Shown here in pieces: positions 24,560 to 32,706 of a stretch of 32,706 bases of DNA. The notes under the pieces were generated by a model. It was given only the letters and a program-made list of their open reading frames with translations. It did not search any database and was not told where the DNA came from. The stretch is from Rhodoferax sp. Lineage in GTDB: Bacteria; Pseudomonadota; Gammaproteobacteria; Burkholderiales; Burkholderiaceae_C. The stretch covers positions 1 through 32,706 of the forward strand of contig NZ_JAQTWM010000037.1 in NCBI RefSeq assembly GCF_028689305.1. The letters run 5' to 3'. A program made the position numbers and the translations under genes. How positions within the stretch are numbered: position 1 is the first letter of the stretch; every line of letters starts with the position of its first letter.

Positions 24560-25804
24560 TCAAAGGCGGTCGGGGTGTTGCAGGGCGGTGTCGATGGCGG
24601 CCAGCAACTGGCCACCGACGTGGCCGTCGCTGGCCCGGTGGTCGGCGGCCAAGGTGACCGACACCAGCGGGCGTGGCACGATCTGGCCGTCCACCACCCA
24701 GGGCCGCTGGACCACCCGGCCAAAGCCCACGATGGCCACCTGTGGCGGGTAGATCACGCCCAGCACGCTCTCGGCACCGCGGTCGCCCAGGCTGGTGACG
24801 GTGATGGTGGGGTCGGTCAGCTCCGAACTGCGCAGGCCGCCGGCGCGGGCGCGCTGCACCAGGTCGCGCAGCGCGGCCATCAGCGCGGGCAGCGTCTTGT
24901 GGTTGGCATCGTGAATGGCAGGGGCCACCAAGCCACCCCCGCGCAGCGCCACCGCCCAGCCCACATGGATCGCCGGTGATGGCCGATAGACGCCGTTCTC
25001 ATAGAAGCCGCTGAGCTGTGGCACCTCTTCCAGCGCCCGGGCCGTGGCCTTGAGCAGCAGCACAGCGGGCAGCAGGCGGTCCACGGGCTCGCGCTGGCGG
25101 TTCCAGGCGTCCAGCCAGGTTTGCGCGGCGCCGAAATCAATGGTGCTGCCGAGGTAATAGTGCGGAATTTCGCGCTTGGAGCGCCCCATCGCCGCGGCGA
25201 TGGCCTGGCGCATCTGTGCCGGGTCAAAGCCGACCCGCGGCTTGGGGCTGGCCAGCGGCGCCACCGGGGCGGGCGCGGTGGGTACGATGGACGTGGTGGG
25301 CGGGGTGGACATCGCCCGCGCCACATCGGCTAGTGTCACCGCGCCGTCCACACCGCTGCCGGACAAGCCGTCGACGGACACACCCAGCGCTGCGGCCCGG
25401 CTCCGCGCGGCGGGGCTGACTTTGGCACGCACGCGGGCCCCGGTTGCGTCGGTGGCCGCCACCGGCGGCGGGCTGGCGGCGGGCGCTGCCATGGGCGCGG
25501 CAGCGGGCGGCATGGGCGATGAGGCTGACGAAGGGACAGACGCTGGCGCTGGTGGCGCGGATGCCGGAGCCGCGCTGCCGCGCACGGTCGCCAGCACCGT
25601 GCCCACCGGCAGGTCGGTGTCCAGCGGTGCCAGGTTGTCGATCACGCCGTCCAGGAAACACTCGACGTCAATCGCGCCCTTGTGGGTCTCGACCACCGCC
25701 ACCACGTCGCCGGCGTGGACCGTGTCGCCGGGCTTCACATGCCACTGGACCAGCTTGCCGGTTTCCATGTCGGCCCCCAGCGCGGGCATTGTGAAATCAG
25801 CCAT
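24560..25804 (-). CDS. 2-oxoacid dehydrogenase E2 (lipoyl acyltransferase)
   Basis: A 414-residue dihydrolipoamide acyltransferase. The single lipoyl domain (1 to about 75) has the lipoylated Lys42 in VVETHKGAIDVE. A Pro/Ala-rich linker (about 78-122) leads to a peripheral subunit-binding domain (about 124-160, RVRAKVSPAARSRAAALGV). The catalytic domain (from about 185) ends with the active-site DHRASDG (388-394), its histidine and aspartate in place. The family fits pyruvate, acetoin or branched-chain complexes; the THKGAID lipoyl site and small size fit acetoin/pyruvate types. AAGGAG lies 8 nt before the ATG. It lies 26 nt after E1 beta and 15 nt before ACP. No E3 gene is in the window, so E3 must be shared. 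Confidence 0.93.
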   Translation of the reverse strand: MADFTMPALGADMETGKLVQWHVKPGDTVHAGDVVAVVETHKGAIDVECFLDGVIDNLAPLDTDLPVGTVLATVRGSAAPASAPPAPASVPSSASSPMPPAAAPMAAPAASPPPVAATDATGARVRAKVSPAARSRAAALGVSVDGLSGSGVDGAVTLADVARAMSTPPTTSIVPTAPAPVAPLASPKPRVGFDPAQMRQAIAAAMGRSKREIPHYYLGSTIDFGAAQTWLDAWNRQREPVDRLLPAVLLLKATARALEEVPQLSGFYENGVYRPSPAIHVGWAVALRGGGLVAPAIHDANHKTLPALMAALRDLVQRARAGGLRSSELTDPTITVTSLGDRGAESVLGVIYPPQVAIVGFGRVVQRPWVVDGQIVPRPLVSVTLAADHRASDGHVGGQLLAAIDTALQHPDRL

Positions 25805-25830
25805 GTGGGGATCTCCTTGGCCGGCCGGGT

Positions 25831-26825
<995 letters not shown>

Positions 26826-26829
<4 letters not shown>

Positions 26830-27820
26830 GACACGTCCTCCTGGACCACGCGGTCCATCAGCACGCCGTGTTCCAGCGTGTCCAGCGGCTCCGGCGTGCC
26901 GGCCAGTGCAAAGGCCTCGGCCGCGGCGATCTCGATGGCGACGTCCGTATCAATGGTCTGCACTTCGACTTCGGTGATCTGGCCATTGGCCAGCATCCAG
27001 GCGCGCAGGCGCTCGATCGGGTCCAGGTGTTTCCAGTTCTCGATCTCGTCGCGCGTGCGGTAGGCCTGGGTGTCGAACATGGAGTGCGCGCGGAAGCGGT
27101 AGGTGCGGGCCTCCAGGAAATACGGGCCGTTGCCGGCGCGGATATGCGCCAGCGCCCGGTGGGTCGCCGCCTCCATCTGCACCGGGTCCATGCCGTCCAC
27201 CTGTTCGGCCGGCATGCGATAGGCGTGGGCCTTGCGCCAGATGTCGGTCTCGACCTCGGAGTCCTGCAGCGGCACGCCCATGGCGTACAGGTTGTTCTCG
27301 CAGACAAACAACACCGGCAGGTGCCACAGCCCGGCCATGTTCAACGTCTCGTGGAAGGCGCCTTCCCCCACCGCACCTTCGCCAAAGAAGCAGGCCGTGA
27401 CCGCCCCGGCGCGCAGGCGCTTGTCGGCCAGGGCAATGCCGGCCGCCAGCGGCAGTCCGCCGCCCACAATGGCATTGCCGCCGAAGAAGCGGTGCCGACG
27501 ATCAAACAGGTGCATGGAGCCGCCGCGGCCCCGGCAGCAGCCCTCCTGCTTGCCCAGCATCTCGGCCAGGATGGCGTTCATCGGTACACCGTGCGCCAGC
27601 GCGTGGCCGTGTTCACGGTAGGTGGCCACCACGGCGTCACGTGGCTCCAGCGCCGCCATCACGCCCACGGCCACGGCTTCCTCGCCATCGTACAGGTGCA
27701 GAAAACCGCGGATCTGTTGCGCCTGGTACAGCGCCACGCACTTGGCTTCAAAGCGGCGGATGCGCAGCATCTGCCGGTACACGGCATGCAGGTGGGCGCG
27801 GTGGAGGTGAATCTTGTCGC

Positions 27821-27824
<4 letters not shown>
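26826..27824 (-). CDS. 2-oxoacid dehydrogenase E1 alpha subunit
   Basis: A 332-residue thiamine-diphosphate E1 alpha. The N-terminal region has [15 protein letters not shown] and [14 protein letters not shown]. The loop [10 protein letters not shown] (99-108) is typical of pyruvate/acetoin E1. The cofactor motif is [20 protein letters not shown] with the closing NN at 177-178. The C-terminal [19 protein letters not shown] stretch matches the mobile loop around the active site. The protein overlaps the ligase gene by 4 nt at its start and E1 beta by 4 nt at its end, so the three genes are translationally coupled. It is the E1 of the shared complex. Its substrate is undetermined, with pyruvate the simplest guess. 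Confidence 0.93.
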
Positions 27825-29644
<1,820 letters not shown>

Positions 29645-29721
29645 GGAATTCCTCCTGTGGCCTTGGCGCTGCGGGCAGCGCCACGGGCGTTCTTCTCGGG
29701 CTGATCAGTCAGACTGAAAAA

Positions 29722-29749
29722 ATTCTCGCACCCTTGTTGCGTTTGTCAA
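29722..29749 (-). promoter_or_regulatory. Candidate promoter of the ligase-E1-E2-ACP operon
   Basis: A consensus -35 TTGACA (29749-29744) is followed after 16 nt by GAGAAT (29727-29722), a four-of-six match to the -10 consensus. The implied transcript start near 29715 leaves about 70 nt before the ATG at 29644. It lies next to a TCAGTC/GACTGA inverted repeat (about 29703-29718) that could be a regulator site. Confidence 0.4.
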
Positions 29750-29873
29750 GTGAGCAGCCAGCCTGCACTGCCCCGCTCTGGCAAACCACCAGCTAATCCA
29801 ACTTCTTCTGGCTGCCTGTCACTAAAACTGACTACAGACAAGCTTGCAACCCTGCGGCACCATCCAGGCCTGC

Positions 29874-29889
29874 TTGCTTGCGCAAGCAA
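29874..29889. repeat. 16-bp perfect palindrome
   Basis: TTGCTTGCGCAAGCAA is perfectly symmetric and lies 18 nt before the kinase-remnant ATG at 29908. It may be a regulator site or a relic of the event that truncated the kinase. Confidence 0.4.
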
Positions 29890-29907
29890 CGACATCACCT
29901 CAGCTAT

Positions 29908-30336
29908 ATGAAGTTGCTGGCCACACTGCGTTTTCGCCTGGAGCCGCGGCTGGAGGCCAGTGGCATCAACCTGGTCTGGGAAGTGCAAAGTGTGCCCAAG
30001 CTGGAGTGGCTGGATCCGAAGAACGCGCTGCACATTCTGCGCATCTTGCAAGAAGCGTTCACCAACATCATCAAGCACACCCATTGCACCGAGATCACCG
30101 TGACTACAGCGGTGGATGGCCCGTGGGTGGTGGCGACGGTGCGTGACAACGGCTCAGGGTTTGCGCTGGATGAGGCGTTGACGCGCGGCGGCAAGGGCCT
30201 TGCCAACCAGCTGCGCCGGGCCGAGGCCATTGGGGCTGAAATTGACTGGACATCCAGTACTTCAGGCGCTTGCCTGAACCTGCGTCTGCCCATTCAAAAG
30301 ACATTGATCCCCACGCCGCAGGATCCCCATTGGTGA
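29908..30336 (+). pseudogene. C-terminal remnant of a sensor histidine kinase
   Basis: The 142 codons from the ATG encode only the end of a NarX/DegS-type kinase. The segment LRFRLEPRLEASGINLVWEV is the tail of the dimerisation part. LHILRILQEAFTNIIKHTHC is the N box, RDNGSGF the G1 box, and RGGKGLANQLRRAEAIGA the G2 region of the HATPase domain. The expected phospho-accepting histidine domain and all sensor domains are absent. The 263 bp upstream do not encode them in any frame I could read. The gene therefore looks 5'-truncated by deletion. An independent small ATPase is possible but less likely. A downstream response-regulator gene is missing too. Confidence 0.75.
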
Positions 30337-30445
30337 CGCAAGCACCAAGGAACAGACTTGAGCCAACGCAAATCTCCGCCTCCCTGCCGGTGCTAGCATG
30401 GACTAGGTCGGTATATACATATTCACCATGGCATAAGGGGTTTCC

Positions 30446-32368
30446 ATGAGAAAGAAAGTTGTATCTGCGGCAGAGGCCATTGCCATCCTGCGCGACGGTG
30501 ACACGCTGTGTTGTTCGGGTTTTGGCAGCAACGGCGTGCCGATGGAGTTGATTCTGGCTCTGGAAAAGCGCTTTCTGGAAACCGGCAGCCCGCGCGACCT
30601 GACGCTGTTGTTTGGCGGCGGCCCTGGCGACGGGGCCACCGGCGGTGTCAACCATCTGGCGTTGGAGGGCATGCTCAAACGCGTCATTGGCGGCCACTAC
30701 GGGCTGGTGCCACAGATCGGCAAACTGGCGCTGGCCAGCAAGGTGGAAGCCTACAACCTGCCGCTGGGCGTGGTTTCGCATCTGTACCGCGACATTGCCT
30801 GCGGCCTGCCGGGAACCGTGTCCAAGGTCGGCCTGGGTACCTTTGTGGACCCGCGCCTGGAGGGCGGCAAGATCGGCAGCAAGACCACGGAAGACCTGGT
30901 CAGCGTGATTCAGCTCGGTGGCAGGGAGCTGCTGTACTACAAGACGCTGCCAATCTCGGTCGCCTTCATTCGCGGCACCAGCGCCGATGCCGAGGGCAAT
31001 ATCACCATGGAGCGCGAGACGCTAACCCAGGACGTGCTGGCCATTGCCACCGCCACCAAGAACAGCGGTGGTTTTGTCATCGCCCAGGTGGAGCGCATTG
31101 CCGAGCGCGGCTCGCTCAACCCGCGCCGGGTCAAGGTGCCCGGCATTCTGGTGGACTGCGTGGTGGTGGCACAAGCGGAGAACCACCCGCAAAACCTCAA
31201 CGGCGCCTACAACCCGGCATTCTCTGCTGAGGTGCGCGTGCCGCTGGACGCCATCGCCCCCATGCCGCTGGACGAGCGCAAGGTGATCGCCCGCCGCGCC
31301 GCCTTCGAGCTGTTGCCCAACTCGGTTGTCAACCTCGGGATCGGCATGCCCGAAGGTGTGGCAGCGGTAGCCAATGAAGAGAAGATCCTGAAATACATGA
31401 CGCTGACCGCCGAACCCGGTGTGATTGGTGGCATGCCAGCCTCAGGGGTCAACTTTGGCGCGGCCACGAATCCTGATGCGGTCATCGACATGAACCAGCA
31501 GTTCGACTTTTACGATGGCGGTGGCTTGGATCTGGCCTGCCTGGGCCTGGCCGAATGTGATCCGCAAGGCAGCATCAACGTCAGCCGCTTTGGCCCCAAA
31601 CTTGCCGGTGCGGGGGGCTTCATCAACATCACGCAAAACAGCCGCACCGTGGTGTTTGTGGGCACCTTCACCGCTGGCGGGCTCAAGGTGATGGTCGAGG
31701 ACGGCAAGGTGACCATCGTGCAGGAAGGGCGCGCGCGCAAGTTCGTGCAGAAGATTGAGCAGGTCACCTTCAGCGGACCGTATGCTGCCAGCACCGGGCA
31801 GAACGTGCTGTACGTGACCGAACGCTGCGTCTTCAAGCTCACGCCACAAGGGCTGGAGCTGATCGAGGTGGCACCCGGCATCGACATTGAACGCGACATC
31901 CTGGCGCAGATGGACTTCAAGCCCATCATCCACACCCCTCAAGTGATGGATGCACGCATCTTCCTGCCCGAGGTCATGCGTCTGAATGACACGCTGTTGT
32001 CCATCAGCCTGGTGGACCGCATGCAGTACGACGCCGCCAAGGGCACGGCCTACTACAACTTCCAGGGCCTGCGTGTCACCAACCTGAAGGACGTGCAGAA
32101 CATCCGCCACGCCGCCGAGGCGCTGTGCAAGCCGATCGGCAAGAAAATTCTGGTGGTCGTCAACTACGACAACTTCCAGATCGACGAGGCGGTGGTGGAC
32201 GACTACTCAGCCATGGTCAAGGAACTCAGCGACCTGTACTACACCGACGTCTCGCGCTACACCACCAGCGCCTTCATGCGCCTGAAGCTCGGTGCCGCGC
32301 TGGAGAGCCGTGGCCTGGCCGCCCACATCTTTGAAACGCCACAGGAGGCCATGGGTCAAGTCCGGTAA
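30446..32368 (+). CDS. Acyl-CoA:carboxylate CoA-transferase with C-terminal extension
   Basis: A 640-residue family I CoA-transferase of the propionate CoA-transferase/YdiF type, in which alpha and beta halves are fused. The N-terminal half has GDTLCCSGFGSNGVP (residues 18-32) and LLFGGGPGDGATGGVNHLA. The C-terminal half begins near 275 (PLDERKVIARRAAFEL). The expected catalytic glutamate is Glu323 in TAEPGVIGGMPASG. After about residue 525 there is an extra domain of roughly 110 residues (GKKILVVVNYDNFQIDEAVV and later) absent from the 520-540-residue homologues I know. AAGGGG lies 7 nt before the ATG. It would transfer CoA between acetyl-CoA and short-chain acids. The neighbouring short-chain acyl-CoA operon (24308-29644) fits that chemistry. 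Confidence 0.9.
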   Translation: MRKKVVSAAEAIAILRDGDTLCCSGFGSNGVPMELILALEKRFLETGSPRDLTLLFGGGPGDGATGGVNHLALEGMLKRVIGGHYGLVPQIGKLALASKVEAYNLPLGVVSHLYRDIACGLPGTVSKVGLGTFVDPRLEGGKIGSKTTEDLVSVIQLGGRELLYYKTLPISVAFIRGTSADAEGNITMERETLTQDVLAIATATKNSGGFVIAQVERIAERGSLNPRRVKVPGILVDCVVVAQAENHPQNLNGAYNPAFSAEVRVPLDAIAPMPLDERKVIARRAAFELLPNSVVNLGIGMPEGVAAVANEEKILKYMTLTAEPGVIGGMPASGVNFGAATNPDAVIDMNQQFDFYDGGGLDLACLGLAECDPQGSINVSRFGPKLAGAGGFINITQNSRTVVFVGTFTAGGLKVMVEDGKVTIVQEGRARKFVQKIEQVTFSGPYAASTGQNVLYVTERCVFKLTPQGLELIEVAPGIDIERDILAQMDFKPIIHTPQVMDARIFLPEVMRLNDTLLSISLVDRMQYDAAKGTAYYNFQGLRVTNLKDVQNIRHAAEALCKPIGKKILVVVNYDNFQIDEAVVDDYSAMVKELSDLYYTDVSRYTTSAFMRLKLGAALESRGLAAHIFETPQEAMGQVR

Positions 32369-32422
32369 CCCCCTCACCCGCTTCATGCGCTCACCCAAGC
32401 GATGTATTCCAAGGGAATGTGA

Positions 32423-32706
32423 CTAGAAGGTTTCCCATTCCGAGTCATTGGTTCCCGTGGCAGCGGTCTTGGCAGCAGGTGCCGCCAGAGGTGGCGGAGC
32501 ACTTGATGCTGCAGGTTTGGGGGTGCTGCTGGCACGAGCGGCGGCACCTTTGGAAACACCACCTGCACGGCGATCCGAACCCTTGAAGTTCGATGGTTTG
32601 GGCGGATGGGAACGTACCGCAGCAACCGGCAGGCTGGGGGTATGGTCACCCGCGCCCAGCTTGAACACCGCCACGGTCTGCACCAGCTCCTGCGCCTGGG
32701 ACTTGA
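32423..32706 (-). CDS. Methyl-accepting chemotaxis protein, C-terminal fragment
   Basis: The minus-strand frame runs off the right edge of the window and is open from 32706 to the stop at 32423. The first readable residues, KSQAQELVQTVAVFKL, match the last helix of the receptor signalling domain. A Pro/Ala/Lys-rich tail of about 70 residues follows, and the protein ends NDSEWETF. The final EWETF resembles the NWETF pentapeptide that tethers CheR and CheB to E. coli receptors. The receptor's sensor and membrane parts lie outside the window. It converges on the CoA-transferase gene, 54 nt away. Confidence 0.88.
   Translation of the reverse strand, partial: KSQAQELVQTVAVFKLGAGDHTPSLPVAAVRSHPPKPSNFKGSDRRAGGVSKGAAARASSTPKPAASSAPPPLAAPAAKTAATGTNDSEWETF

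Larger units (their letters stand above)
29645..29907. other. Intergenic region between ligase operon and kinase remnant
   Basis: The 263-bp region contains the ligase operon's ribosome site, the candidate promoter at 29722-29749, a TCAGTC/GACTGA inverted repeat near 29703-29718, and a perfect 16-bp palindrome at 29874-29889. The truncated kinase follows directly. No gene is supported here. Confidence 0.45.

Overview
The window looks like a chromosomal segment of a betaproteobacterium, most likely a Comamonadaceae member close to Rhodoferax, Polaromonas or Albidiferax. The basis is the ilvB-ilvN-ilvC-pssA-leuA gene order, the sigma factor-DUF3619-DUF3106-RDD operon beside it, nadE next to a PII gene, the many TRAP/LivK-type uptake genes, and a short repeat of a kind I associate with this family. 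This is judged from protein resemblance and gene order, not from a database search.

Layout. Positions 1-6126 (minus strand) hold branched-chain amino acid synthesis: ilvB, ilvN and ilvC, then a strong terminator, pssA (phosphatidylserine synthase) and leuA. leuA has its own promoter and a leader that reads as a classical leucine attenuator. The leuA frame is broken by one extra base. Positions 6405-8684 (plus) are a tightly coupled four-gene operon led by an ECF-type sigma factor. Positions 8698-10825 (minus) carry nadE and glnB. Next come a fumarylacetoacetate-hydrolase-family enzyme (10895-11749) and a complete AmrB-AmrA-AmrS ('AmmeMemoRadiSam') operon (11829-14312).

Positions 14576-18363 (minus) are a TRAP transporter operon (dctP, dctQ, dctM) ending in an alpha/beta hydrolase. 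A divergent MarR-type regulator (18440-18919) faces it across a large dyad operator. Positions 19106-22789 (minus) hold a LysR-type regulator with two helix-turn-helix domains, an orphan LivK-like binding protein, an alpha/beta hydrolase and an NTF2-like protein. Positions 23137-24275 (plus) hold a small lipoprotein, a two-cluster ferredoxin and a UbiC-like chorismate lyase.

Positions 24308-29644 (minus) are a GC-rich five-gene operon: acetyl-CoA-synthetase-like ligase, 2-oxoacid dehydrogenase E1 alpha, E1 beta, lipoyl E2 and a stand-alone acyl carrier protein. No E3 gene is present. It is the least conventional metabolic cluster in the window. It is followed by the tail of a broken sensor kinase (29908-30336), a long CoA-transferase (30446-32368), and the C-terminus of a chemotaxis receptor running off the right edge.

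The most notable signals are the leuA leader attenuator, the ligase-E1-E2-ACP operon, a dispersed repeat that appears to have become part of the NadE coding sequence, the double-HTH LysR protein, and the 35-bp MarR operator overlapping the TRAP promoter.
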